Shown here: piece by piece, positions 8,232 through 16,181 of the stretch
Layout of the letters: every line of letters begins with the position of its first letter
Position numbering within the stretch: the stretch's first letter is position 1
DNA from: CAYHVK01 sp964360255
GTDB taxonomy: Bacteria > Bdellovibrionota > Bdellovibrionia > Bdellovibrionales > UBA1609
Assembly (NCBI GenBank): GCA_964360255.1
Contig: CAYHVK010000005.1
Span: forward strand, 114,609 to 178,608
Direction of reading: 5' to 3'
DNA length: 64,000 bases
Notes under the pieces: model-generated
Databases searched by the model: none
What the model was told of the DNA's origin: nothing
The model's input: the letters and a program-made list of their open reading frames with translations, nothing else
Program-made: the position numbers and the translations under genes

Positions 8232-9338
8232 TTAGAAGCTAGCTGAAAGATCGAGCTGAGCGCGGTCGTAAGCCGTACCTTTTTCAGTTAAAGCTGCTGT
8301 TCCGTCGCCGCTGATATTACGTTCGTTCATAAAATAAGTCAGAGCTACGATTGTAGAGTTGCCCACTTGGTAACGGCCTGACAGTTTATGGCCACTGCTG
8401 TCGGTTTCACCATTAGCAAAGTCACTGTCTTTAAGAGCGCCAAGCAAAGCGTCTTTTTCAGTTAAGCGGTAGCTATAGCTAAGGCTCCAGTCGCCTTTTA
8501 CTTTTGGCTTACCGTAAATCACGCCTGCAATGTAAGCCGTGTTGTCATCGCTCACGTCACCATTTTGCGCGTATTGAGCATAAACATTAAGACCTGATTT
8601 TAAAGCGTAAGAGATAAAGGCTTCTGATGTTTCGTAGCGATTATCATAAACGGTAGCTGTAATCGAGTTGCCGACGCTGTTTGTTCCGATAACTGTGTCG
8701 CCAGCGATAGGGCCAAATGAATGGTGGCCAATACCAAAAGTCAGCTGACTTTCATCAAAGGCCAGATTCATGCCAAGTTGGGCTGAATATTGGTGAATAT
8801 CAGAACCTGGTGTAGTTTCAGCATCGCGCTCGTCATACCAGTAAACGCCGGCGTTAGCGAAAAAGCTGCTGCCGCTTTCAAGTTTATGACGCCAGTTGAG
8901 CGTTGTGCCCTCTGGGTTCAAATCTGCATCGAAAAGCAGTTCGCTATCGCCCGGTGAGTACAGCGTGTTTTTAACTTTACCGCCGAGAACATCAATACTT
9001 TCAATTGGAGTCCACATTAAGTAGGCCAATGAAATATCGACGTTTTTATTATTGTAGCCACCATCTAGGGTTTGGTTAGTTGAAACGGCTTCGCTGTTAC
9101 CAGAAGCGATTTGAAGTACAGCTTTAAGATTTTCTTCAACTTGGCCTTCGGCTTTCAAGCGAACACGAACGCGTTGGCGGTGGTTGGAATTATCTTTTTC
9201 GTCTTTATCTATATATTCATGGCGAAGGCGCATATCGCCCGAGAAAGAAACGCGGTCATACCACTTCACGGCGTCTTGGGCCTGAGCAGCTGAGAAAACG
9301 GTTTGTAGGGTGATAAATAAGAGTAGGGCAGCTCGCAT
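8232..9338 (-). CDS. Putative porin (Porin_5-like outer-membrane barrel)
   Basis: A 368-residue protein with a cleavable signal (LFITLQTVFSAAQA, then QDAVKW) and a C-terminal phenylalanine (LDLSASF), as expected for a BAM-inserted barrel. The body is amphipathic strands with aromatic girdles (FSGDMRLRHEYIDKDE, GVYWYDERDAETTP, YSYRLTEKD). The pattern of a WYDRVSFSGDMRLRHEY start and an RQRVRVRLKAEGQVEENLKA strand pair is typical of the 'putative porin' family (PF16930-like). It probably forms a diffusion channel; the solute is unknown. An AAGGAG-type ribosome site precedes the ATG. Monocistronic, between the bidirectional terminator and the long hairpin at 9479. Confidence 0.85.
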   Translation of the reverse strand: MRAALLLFITLQTVFSAAQAQDAVKWYDRVSFSGDMRLRHEYIDKDEKDNSNHRQRVRVRLKAEGQVEENLKAVLQIASGNSEAVSTNQTLDGGYNNKNVDISLAYLMWTPIESIDVLGGKVKNTLYSPGDSELLFDADLNPEGTTLNWRHKLESGSSFFANAGVYWYDERDAETTPGSDIHQYSAQLGMNLAFDESQLTFGIGHHSFGPIAGDTVIGTNSVGNSITATVYDNRYETSEAFISYALKSGLNVYAQYAQNGDVSDDNTAYIAGVIYGKPKVKGDWSLSYSYRLTEKDALLGALKDSDFANGETDSSGHKLSGRYQVGNSTIVALTYFMNERNISGDGTAALTEKGTAYDRAQLDLSASF

Positions 9339-9478
9339 AACGAAAACTCCTTAAGAGGTTGTTTGTATAATGTGATCGTCATTTTATTTCGTGCGACTGT
9401 CACGTCAATGAGGACTTACTCGTCGAAATCTAATAATGCTGATGCGTAGGCTGAGAACAATAATGCACTTTATTTTTA

Positions 9479-9558
9479 ACACATACAGACGACGTTCGAT
9501 AGCGGGCAAGAGGAGCACCCTTCACCTTTGCCTGCTATCGAACGTCGTCTGTATGTGT
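9479..9558 (+). repeat. Long inverted repeat, 31-bp stem with 18-nt loop
   Basis: The left arm 9479-9509 (starting ACACATACAGACGACG) and the right arm 9528-9558 (ending CGTCGTCTGTATGTGT) are complementary over 31 bp. The single exception, position 9504 against 9533, becomes a G-U pair if the plus strand is transcribed but an A-C mismatch on the minus strand. The loop is 18 nt. Neither strand has a T-tract after the stem, so it is not a standard intrinsic terminator. It lies between the glycosylase 3' end and the porin promoter region. Confidence 0.85.
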
Positions 9559-9570
9559 CAGTTGCGGGAA

Positions 9571-10209
9571 TCAAGAAGGGGTTTTTATTTTTGCTAAATC
9601 GGCTTCGCGCCAAAGATAAAGGGCCACGATAGATTGATAGGGCGCCCATAGTTTATCGGCATTTTTCAGGCTCTTCGCATCTGGCATTTTGCGCTTTTTC
9701 TTCCAGATTTGATAACCGCGGCGAACGCCAAAATCATCCACCGGAAAAATATCCAGTCGGCCCAATTGAAAAATCAAAAGCATTTCGACTGTCCAGCGAC
9801 CTACGCCGTATATATCGGTGAGAGTCTCGATGATTTCATCATTAGACATCTGATGGATTTTCTTTTCGTTGGGGAGTCGGCCTGTGGCCGCGCGATGAGC
9901 AATATCCATAATGGCTTTGGCTTTATTATTTGAAAAGCCGCAAAGACGAAACTGATCATGGGTAAGGCTCACCAAATCTTCAGGGGTCGGAAACTCTTTG
10001 CCAGGAAAAAGCTGAATCATTCGATTGAGTATAGTTTCAGCTGCTTTTCCGTGGAGCTGTTGGTGCGCTATGGCACGAACTAATGAATGGTAGGGTGAGC
10101 GCTCGAGCTGCGGCGTGAAGTCGAACTTCTTATGGCGTTTAAATAGATCTGCCAGGGACGGATCTTGTTTTTTAAGTTTCTTAATGATTGCGTCGATTTT
10201 GATCTTCAT
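9571..10209 (-). CDS. DNA-3-methyladenine glycosylase II family protein (AlkA-like)
   Basis: A 212-residue HhH-GPD base-excision glycosylase. The helix-hairpin-helix is LTDIYGVGRWTVEMLLIFQL (about 130-149) and the catalytic aspartate lies in FPVDDFGV (Asp158/Asp159; one is catalytic). The early motif SLVRAIAHQQLHGKAA is typical of compact AlkA/MAG-type enzymes that remove alkylated purines. There is no 4Fe-4S cysteine cluster, which argues against an endonuclease III or MutY homologue. It lacks the N-terminal extra domain of E. coli AlkA, as many short bacterial homologues do. The start is divergent from the metalloprotease gene at 10272. Confidence 0.92.
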   Translation of the reverse strand: MKIKIDAIIKKLKKQDPSLADLFKRHKKFDFTPQLERSPYHSLVRAIAHQQLHGKAAETILNRMIQLFPGKEFPTPEDLVSLTHDQFRLCGFSNNKAKAIMDIAHRAATGRLPNEKKIHQMSNDEIIETLTDIYGVGRWTVEMLLIFQLGRLDIFPVDDFGVRRGYQIWKKKRKMPDAKSLKNADKLWAPYQSIVALYLWREADLAKIKTPS

Positions 10210-10271
10210 TAAAGCCCTTCTTTTAGGTCTATAAGTTGACGAACCGCTAAATTTTTACTCTGATTTAATTC

Positions 10272-11090
10272 ATGAACAAAATCAGATTTATCAGCGTTTT
10301 ATTGGTGCTCGTCAACTCAGGATTCAGCTTTGCGGCTCGCCGTGAAGACTATGATGTAAAAAAAGTCGAAGAGGCAAAAGCGGCCGCGGCTCTCACCGGC
10401 GAGGTGAAGGCGCTGCGTGATCCGAAGCCTTATCTTTGGCTCTATCAAATTTTAATGCCAACTGAATTCAAGAAAACTCAACCTGATCGCACTCTGAAGT
10501 CTTTCAAAGTCCACTTACAAGATACATATGCGGCTTTTCCGCATCCGGATGAGATTCGAGGCGAACTTTTGTGGCAGCCGCAGAATAAACTACAAAACAC
10601 TTACCGTACGCTCACGGGCAAAATCACTTACGTTGGTTTTTTTCAGAAAACATATAAATACGATGTGATCACTCTTACGAGTGGCAGCAAAATTATGCGC
10701 GTAAAGCTCCACTTTAAAAATGCGACGGCCGCCGACTTAGCGCAATTAACAGATAAGCTAAAAAAAGCCGAAGATTTCTGGAATGCCTCGCGCTGGCCTC
10801 GAGATTTCGCCTATAGCTTTAAATTTCAAATTGTTGAGGCAGCGAAAGATGCTCATTATTCAATACAGCTGAAAGATAAAACCCGTGGTCCCTATGATAC
10901 TTACTGGAGCCGAGCTTGGGGGGCGCGCTCTATTGCCCACGAGATGGGGCACATGTTTGGTCTCGGAGATGAATATGAAACCCTCACGGGTCGCTCGGAT
11001 TGTTTAGAAGTCTCGTTAATGTGCGGCAGTGGTGGGCAAATGCTGCATAATTATTATTTTATCCTTAGGCGCTTGGTGGCTGTTAAGTAG
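10272..11090 (+). CDS. Secreted zinc metalloprotease (metzincin-like)
   Basis: A 272-residue protein with an N-terminal signal (MNKIRFISVLLVLVNSGFSF) and the zinc site HEMGHMFGLGDE at residues 223-234. That is HExxHxxGxxD, where the third ligand would be an aspartate as in some metzincins and snapalysin-like enzymes. A glycine- and Cys-containing segment (SLMCGSGGQML) supplies the expected Met-turn. It is probably a single-domain endopeptidase acting in the periplasm or outside the cell. The first 120 residues resemble no family I recognise and may be a propeptide. No convincing ribosome site is seen before the ATG. Confidence 0.85.
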   Translation: MNKIRFISVLLVLVNSGFSFAARREDYDVKKVEEAKAAAALTGEVKALRDPKPYLWLYQILMPTEFKKTQPDRTLKSFKVHLQDTYAAFPHPDEIRGELLWQPQNKLQNTYRTLTGKITYVGFFQKTYKYDVITLTSGSKIMRVKLHFKNATAADLAQLTDKLKKAEDFWNASRWPRDFAYSFKFQIVEAAKDAHYSIQLKDKTRGPYDTYWSRAWGARSIAHEMGHMFGLGDEYETLTGRSDCLEVSLMCGSGGQMLHNYYFILRRLVAVK

Positions 11091-11262
11091 ACTTGGTCAA
11101 TGATTCAGGCCATTCGATACGGCGATTTCAGCTGAAGCGATCTAGGCTTATGACTTAGCTCATTTTTAAAATGACTCAATAATCGTCTAGGATAGGGCCA
11201 GTAAATTATCAAAAAGTTATTAGATATTAGGGAAAAGCAATTCCTCACATTACTCTAATAAC

Positions 11263-11778
11263 ATGCTGGCCTCTTCATTGCTCTTCTCTTTCATCTTAGT
11301 ACTTGCGGTTACCCCCTCACTGGCCTTGGCTTCAGGCAAAGTAGCTTCGCAAAATTCAGTTGAAAATTGCACCGTCCAAGCTGATGAAATCAAATCAAAT
11401 ACACTTGTTGAAGATATACTTATGCATTTTGGTGGTATTCAAGCTTTGATCGGTCAGTATAAAATGCGAGGCCTTATCGGCGCTCTGGCTAATACAAAAG
11501 TAGAATTTAAAGTCGAAGAAAATTTATTTTGGGTGAGCGTGAACGGTGATAAATTCAAACAGGTTCATCTGTGCCGCGACACTCAAGCGACTTCAGCTAA
11601 AAGCGCTCATGTTTTAAAATTAAAGGTGCTTCAGCCCAGGACTCCGCAAAATGGAATGATTTTGGTTCGCCCAGGCTCGAAGCAAGATCAGCTTCTTGTC
11701 TCAGCCCACCGCTCGAACTGGAAGTTTATGAAATTCAAGAAAATAAAAACGGCTGCGAAAGTCGCCGCTATTCAATAA
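11263..11778 (+). CDS. Small exported protein of unknown function
   Basis: A 171-residue protein with a strong signal peptide (SLLFSFILVLAVTPSLALA, cleavage near ASG). The mature part is short and basic, ends in a lysine-rich stretch (WKFMKFKKIKTAAKVA), and has two cysteines that may form a disulfide. No family was recognised. It stands alone between the metalloprotease and the convergent RAYT-like gene, with no good ribosome site upstream. Confidence 0.65.
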   Translation: MLASSLLFSFILVLAVTPSLALASGKVASQNSVENCTVQADEIKSNTLVEDILMHFGGIQALIGQYKMRGLIGALANTKVEFKVEENLFWVSVNGDKFKQVHLCRDTQATSAKSAHVLKLKVLQPRTPQNGMILVRPGSKQDQLLVSAHRSNWKFMKFKKIKTAAKVAAIQ

Positions 11779-11835
11779 GCCCCTTCTGCATACTCATGAA
11801 CCGCCAATATTATATTTGAGAGTCGAAAGTTACGT

Positions 11836-12342
11836 TCATATTTTGTTCGGTGGATGTTTTTGGGCAAATGTTCTATTGAGTCGACGTCGATTTTGATAAA
11901 GGATTTCGCCCATCGCCTCTCGATGGTTCTGTTTTACGTAAGCCAATGCGATTTTATAAGCTCTGCCCCAAGCTAAGATGCGACTCCAGGGTCTTTTAAG
12001 CCACTTCACTTTTAAAAGTCGGGCGATGGTCCCACAGAAAGCGCGGATGAAATTCGTGTAGCTAGCTCGTGTGCGAAACAGCAGGACGAGATGGATGTGA
12101 TTCGAGACCAATGCTTGTTTGTAGATACGGCCATCAAATTGTGCGGCAAAATTCTTGAGATGCCGCTCGATGAGGGCACGATGTTTTAAAAAAGATCCAA
12201 ACTTTTTTGTATCTGCTCGTAGTACCAAATGTAATGGATTTTTATTAGATAGAGGTCTTGCAGTTTTACGTCGGCCAGCGAGTAAATCGCCCCCAAATTC
12301 ACTTGAATAATCTTTCATTTTGAAAAGTGTTTGTTGTTTCAT
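11836..12342 (-). mobile_element. REP-associated tyrosine transposase (RAYT / IS200-like Y1 family)
   Basis: A 168-residue single-strand DNA transposase of the HUH class. The HUH-type motif is NHIHLVLLF (His82 and His84), and the candidate catalytic tyrosines are in RAYKIALAYVKQN (Tyr129 or Tyr135). The basic N-terminus RRKTARPLSNKNPLHLVLRA is characteristic of RAYT proteins, which in other bacteria copy short palindromic REP elements. No insertion-sequence ends or nearby REP-like repeats were recognised, so it may be a domesticated, solitary copy. The gene appears intact. Confidence 0.85.
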
Positions 12343-12743
12343 AAAAAAGTTGTATCACTGGTTTTTATTTTTCGATTTTTCAAAGTTGTTATGAGTCAAA
12401 ATGCTTCTGCTGTCCGGGCGATTCGTCATAGGTGAAACGAGTAAAATACCTTCGCCCCAGAGAGATCAAAACTTATGCATGCCGTTGCTGGCACGAGATA
12501 AAAAATCACTTTATAGCCTCGAATAAAACGCGAAAAACACGTCAATAAAAATAAATATTATTACTCGCGATCGCGGGCCCCTCACATTGCAGACTTAGCT
12601 CTGTCTAAGGCTTAGGCGAACAAAAATGCGACGTCTTTTCATTAGACAGGTGCCCATTTTCTAACAGGGTTGGGCTGCCAAATCGAAGTGAGGGGGCGTA
12701 CTTGCTCTCAATCTCTGCACGGGGATTGCTATATATAAGAGAT
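12343..12743. other. Gene-free region with short dyads upstream of the transglycosylase
   Basis: About 400 bp with no open frame. It contains CGCGATCGCG (12566-12575, a 10-bp palindrome) and two mutually exclusive pairings: CTTAG/CTAAG (12594-12598 with 12605-12609) and CTGTCTAA/TTAGACAG (12601-12608 with 12642-12649). This could be a structured leader for the gene at 12744, but the stems are short and the evidence is weak. Confidence 0.3.
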
Positions 12744-13550
12744 ATGAAGAATGTCTCAAAAAATCTATTTGTTTTAAGTTTTACGGTTATCGCATTACTT
12801 TTAACATCGATGTCTTTTGCGGCTCAGGCTAACAAGCCAGTAGTGGCTAAAAAGCTTTCGGCGAAACAGCGCCAAGAGCGCCTCACTCATGCTAAAGAAC
12901 TTCTTGGTAAACACTATAAAAAAAGCTCAGTTCGTGCCGGCGAGAATATTACTAAGATTAATGGTCTTGTTTATAAGCAAGTTCGTGAGCGCCTGCCGTC
13001 TGAATACCAAATTTTATATAAGATGGTGGCGCAAACGGTGATTGATGAAAGCTATAAATATAAATTTGATCCGGTATTTTTAATGTCTGTTATTGAAGGT
13101 GAAAGTTCATGGCGTCCTGAAATCGTGGGAGGAGTAGGAGAATTAGGTCTGATGCAAATTCGCCCTTCTACGGCGGAGTGGATTGCCGGTAAATTTGGAC
13201 TCGAATATAATGGAAAAGATTCTTTATTAGATCCAGTGATCAATATTCAAATCGGTGCGGCCTTCTTAAGTTATTTGCGGGATCATTTTGACGACCATGC
13301 TCAGCTTTATTTAGCCGCCTACAACATGGGGCAGAAAAACGTAGCTTCTGCACTTAGTCGTAATAAATGGCCTAAAGAATATCCGGCCCATGTGATGAAA
13401 TTCTACGTGGGGTTTTATGAAACCCTGGGCGAGAAGCTCCAAGATCAACGTACACCGACCTCAAGTGCATCTAATGAGTCTGATGCCGCTGAGACTACAA
13501 ATACAACGAGCACGTCTAATACAATCAAAGCAATTGTCCCCCTTTCTTAA
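12744..13550 (+). CDS. Lytic transglycosylase (SLT/MltE type), exported
   Basis: A 268-residue protein counted from the ATG at 12744, chosen because it gives a clean signal peptide (NLFVLSFTVIALLLTSMSFA); the TTG 14 codons upstream would add a non-signal extension. The SLT lysozyme-fold domain spans about residues 85-235: catalytic Glu120 in IEGESSWRPE, then GELGLMQIRPSTAEW and AYNMG, all diagnostic of family 1 transglycosylases. It cleaves peptidoglycan with formation of 1,6-anhydro-muramyl ends in the periplasm. The low-complexity C-terminus is rich in Ser, Thr and Asn. In predatory bacteria such enzymes may also act on prey wall (speculative here). Confidence 0.92.
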   Translation: MKNVSKNLFVLSFTVIALLLTSMSFAAQANKPVVAKKLSAKQRQERLTHAKELLGKHYKKSSVRAGENITKINGLVYKQVRERLPSEYQILYKMVAQTVIDESYKYKFDPVFLMSVIEGESSWRPEIVGGVGELGLMQIRPSTAEWIAGKFGLEYNGKDSLLDPVINIQIGAAFLSYLRDHFDDHAQLYLAAYNMGQKNVASALSRNKWPKEYPAHVMKFYVGFYETLGEKLQDQRTPTSSASNESDAAETTNTTSTSNTIKAIVPLS

Positions 13551-13714
13551 AGGGTCTGAAATTCTTTAAGTTGCACAAAGTCATGTCCATTCTTTTTGTA
13601 GAATTCCCCCGAATTCAGTCCTACGATTTTAAAAGTTTAATACCAAGTATAAGTCGATAATTGGTTCGATGTTTCTACCTGGCACCTGAAATGCCAGTCT
13701 ATTTGGAGGGGAAA

Positions 13715-14608
13715 ATGAAGTTCTTTAAGGGGCTAGCGATAGCTCTATGTGCGGCCTCGACGGCTGCTTCTATCAATGCTTCGGCAGCTGCGGCTCCAAG
13801 CAATATCTCAATTACAACCTTTAACATTCGCTACTACGGCCTCGGCGGCAGTATGGGTGGTACGCCGGCGCAAGAGAAGCGTGATGCGACTTTAAAAAAG
13901 TTCATTGCTCAGTATGTTCCGCACTCAGATCTTTTTGTTTTTCAAGAGATCGTGGATGTAGATCGTTTGGTGAAAAAAGTTTTGCCAACTAATTTTGAGT
14001 GTATTTCATATAAGCATGCAGACCCCAAACATCAGCACGTGGTGCTCTGTCATAAGACAGACAAACTGAGTTTTGAAGATGATCCGAATGATCCGGATTC
14101 ATTGATTCAAGAGGTATCAGTGAATGCGCGTTCGCGCCCAGCGGTTCATACATTAGTTGCAAATAGAAAAGGTGAAGTTTTATTTCGTCTCATTGGAGTT
14201 CATTTAAAAGCATTCCCTCATGAATCTACAACTCGTCTTGGGCAAATTCAATCAATGACCAAGTTCTTGTCGGCCTCTAAAACTCAAGTGCCTGTTGTGA
14301 TCGGTGGAGACTTTAATACATATAACTCAGACCCGTCTAACTTCTCTAAAGTTTTCAAATCTTCTGGACTCAATTTGGTTGAAGCAAAAAATCCGAATAC
14401 CTACACATTCCGCAAGGGCAATATGCGTTCAAAATTTGATCGATTCTGGATTTCAAATTCAGCGCTTTCTCAAGTAGAGCCGATCGATGTTTATGGTGTT
14501 TGCAATGCGGGTATTCGCGCTATGGGCACAGATTTTGGTGATCCTTCTTACTACTACAATTCCATTTCAGATCATTGTCCAGTGACGCTGACTTTAAAAT
14601 TAAATTAA
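13715..14608 (+). CDS. Exported endonuclease/exonuclease/phosphatase (EEP) family protein
   Basis: A 297-residue protein counted from the ATG at 13715, which has a strong GGAGGGG ribosome site and starts a signal peptide (GLAIALCAASTAASINASA); the upstream TTG frame is ignored. The DNase I-like fold is shown by TFNIRYYG, FQEIVD (metal-binding Glu78), GVHLKAFP, GGDFNTYNSD (Asp199 and Asn201), FDRFWIS and the terminal SDHCPV (Asp286-His287). All catalytic positions are present, so it is probably an active secreted nuclease or phosphodiesterase. Family members range from DNases to sphingomyelinases, so the substrate is open. Confidence 0.88.
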   Translation: MKFFKGLAIALCAASTAASINASAAAAPSNISITTFNIRYYGLGGSMGGTPAQEKRDATLKKFIAQYVPHSDLFVFQEIVDVDRLVKKVLPTNFECISYKHADPKHQHVVLCHKTDKLSFEDDPNDPDSLIQEVSVNARSRPAVHTLVANRKGEVLFRLIGVHLKAFPHESTTRLGQIQSMTKFLSASKTQVPVVIGGDFNTYNSDPSNFSKVFKSSGLNLVEAKNPNTYTFRKGNMRSKFDRFWISNSALSQVEPIDVYGVCNAGIRAMGTDFGDPSYYYNSISDHCPVTLTLKLN

Positions 14609-14627
14609 GACACCGCTAAAAGACCGA

Positions 14628-14656
14628 CTTTGTGCCGCTTCTCGAGGCGGCAAAAG
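14628..14656 (+). terminator. Hairpin after the EEP gene, possible terminator
   Basis: TGCCGC (14633-14638) pairs with GCGGCA (14647-14652), and ACTTT/AAAGT extend the stem past a one-base bulge. No T-tract follows on the plus strand, so termination would be inefficient or need Rho. Confidence 0.35.
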
Positions 14657-14696
14657 TTCTCACAAATATCTAACTCCATACATATAAATACCTAAT

Positions 14697-14756
14697 ACGA
14701 AGCCTGCGTTACAAGACGTAGGTCTGTTTCAAAATTGCATTTTCGTTAGACTTCGT
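14697..14756 (+). promoter_or_regulatory. Predicted three-way junction in the leader of the PhoD-like gene
   Basis: Three stems abut with no spare bases. P1 is ACGAAG/CTTCGT (14697-14702 with 14751-14756). P2 is CCTGCGT/ACGTAGG (14703-14709 with 14716-14722, one G-U). P3 is TCTG/TAGA (14723-14726 with 14747-14750, one G-U), continued by AAAA/TTTT around a TTGCA loop. Such a compact junction 64 nt before a start codon is riboswitch-like in form, but it matches no class I know and may be chance. Confidence 0.35.
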
Positions 14757-14819
14757 TACTGGCCTTGTGAGACGAGTCCACCACTCACTATCCTAAATAA
14801 AACAAAACAAGGATGTTTT

Positions 14820-16133
14820 ATGGATAGAAGAGATTTTCTCCTGGGTGCGGGTGCCATTGCAGCTGCCACAACTCTACCAGATTCAAGCGATGCAGCTGGT
14901 TTATTTTTTGAAGAGAAGGCCGCTCCGCAAGTCGGGCTTAGTATACTTCAAGGGCATACAACTGAGACAACTACTCAACTCAGTGTGGATGTGCCGCTGA
15001 CAACAACATGTGCCTACTCATTGAAAGATGTAAGTACGGGTAAAATTTTTGAGCCCATTGCATTTTCAAGTGTGACTTTTGAAGGCTCAGATACAAAGGT
15101 GGATAAACTTAAATTCGCCGGCCTTGAGCTTGGGCATAAATATAGTTTTGTGGCAGTAAACAAAAAAGATAACAAAGTTCTAGATGAGCGTTTCTTAATG
15201 ACGGTGGATTTAAATAAGATCGACGCAAAGTTCGCCTTAATGTCATGTATGAATGCGGGCAAATCGGCGCGCACAAAAATGTGGGCTTCGGCTGAAGCTG
15301 CCAATCTAGATTATCTCTTCTTTATTGGTGATAATGTTTATGGTGATGACCTTTTCAGTCATGGCTCGAAACTTTTGTGGTCAAAATATGTGAGTGGTCG
15401 CCAAGCGATTCCTTACTATCACTGGAAAAATTTAAAGCCGGTGATTGGGGTGTGGGATGATCACGACTTTGGTAAAAATGATGCTTTGGGAGATTATAAG
15501 AATAAAGAAAAGAACCGCGAGATCTTTAATGCGTTCTTTGCCCAAGAAGCGGACGATAAAACTCTTTTCAGGGGCCCAGGTATTTCGTCGTTCTTTCAAG
15601 CCTTCAATCAGAACTTTGCATTTTGCGACAATCGTTATTATCGAGGGCTTTCTTATGCAGACGGCTCTAAATCTTTCTTGGGTGTGGAGCAGATAAATTT
15701 CCTCACCAAGCTGGTGGATAAAAATCAAAAGCCTACGTTCATGCTTGAAGGGTCACCGTGGTTTGGCCGCACTCAGAAAAAGTATACGTCTTATCAGATG
15801 ACGGCTCCTAAAGAGCAAGAAGAGCTTTTTAAAGTGATTCAATCTTGGGGAGTGCCAGTAATGTTTGGCGGTGGAGATGTTCACTTCTCAGAGATCTCGG
15901 CGCTTGATCGTAAGTATTTAGGCTTCAACAGCTATGAACTCATTTCAAGCTCAATGCATTCTTCGTTAAAAACACAATTCTACGACAATCCGAATCCGCA
16001 ATTGAATGGCTATTTAAAAGAAAATTTCTTGGCTATTCAGCATGTAGGTGGAGCCAGTGATCTAACTTGGTCTGCGAGTTGTATCGCAATTGATTCTACA
16101 AAGATCTTTGAAACTGCGCTTAAAATTGTTTAA
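14820..16133 (+). CDS. PhoD-like alkaline phosphatase with Tat signal
   Basis: A 437-residue protein. The N-terminus MDRRDFLLGAGAIAAA is a twin-arginine signal, so it is exported folded with its metals. A beta-sandwich N-terminal part is followed by a metallophosphatase domain: ALMSCMNAGKSARTKMW, GDNVYGDD (Asp171 and Asn172), WDDHDFGKND (Asp213-Asp216), and GGGDVHFSE (Asp353 and His355). These match the PhoD family, phosphodiesterases and phosphomonoesterases that use Fe/Ca and release phosphate outside the cell. An AAGGA ribosome site precedes the ATG. It may form an operon with the S28 peptidase 48 bp downstream. Confidence 0.92.
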   Translation: MDRRDFLLGAGAIAAATTLPDSSDAAGLFFEEKAAPQVGLSILQGHTTETTTQLSVDVPLTTTCAYSLKDVSTGKIFEPIAFSSVTFEGSDTKVDKLKFAGLELGHKYSFVAVNKKDNKVLDERFLMTVDLNKIDAKFALMSCMNAGKSARTKMWASAEAANLDYLFFIGDNVYGDDLFSHGSKLLWSKYVSGRQAIPYYHWKNLKPVIGVWDDHDFGKNDALGDYKNKEKNREIFNAFFAQEADDKTLFRGPGISSFFQAFNQNFAFCDNRYYRGLSYADGSKSFLGVEQINFLTKLVDKNQKPTFMLEGSPWFGRTQKKYTSYQMTAPKEQEELFKVIQSWGVPVMFGGGDVHFSEISALDRKYLGFNSYELISSSMHSSLKTQFYDNPNPQLNGYLKENFLAIQHVGGASDLTWSASCIAIDSTKIFETALKIV

Positions 16134-16181
16134 TTATTGACGCTGGCACTTGAATTTGGTCATGTCATCCCTGGGGGATAC

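Noticed and set aside
9479..9558. Long hairpin as an ordinary Rho-independent terminator
   Set aside because: There is no T-tract on either strand and the stem is three times longer than usual.
12343..12743. Cyclic di-GMP riboswitch in the transglycosylase leader
   Set aside because: The conserved GEMM core and GAAA tetraloop-receptor elements were not found on either strand.
13661..13714. 18-residue upstream extension of the EEP protein
   Set aside because: A TTG start without a ribosome site would bury the signal peptide; the ATG at 13715 has GGAGGGG.
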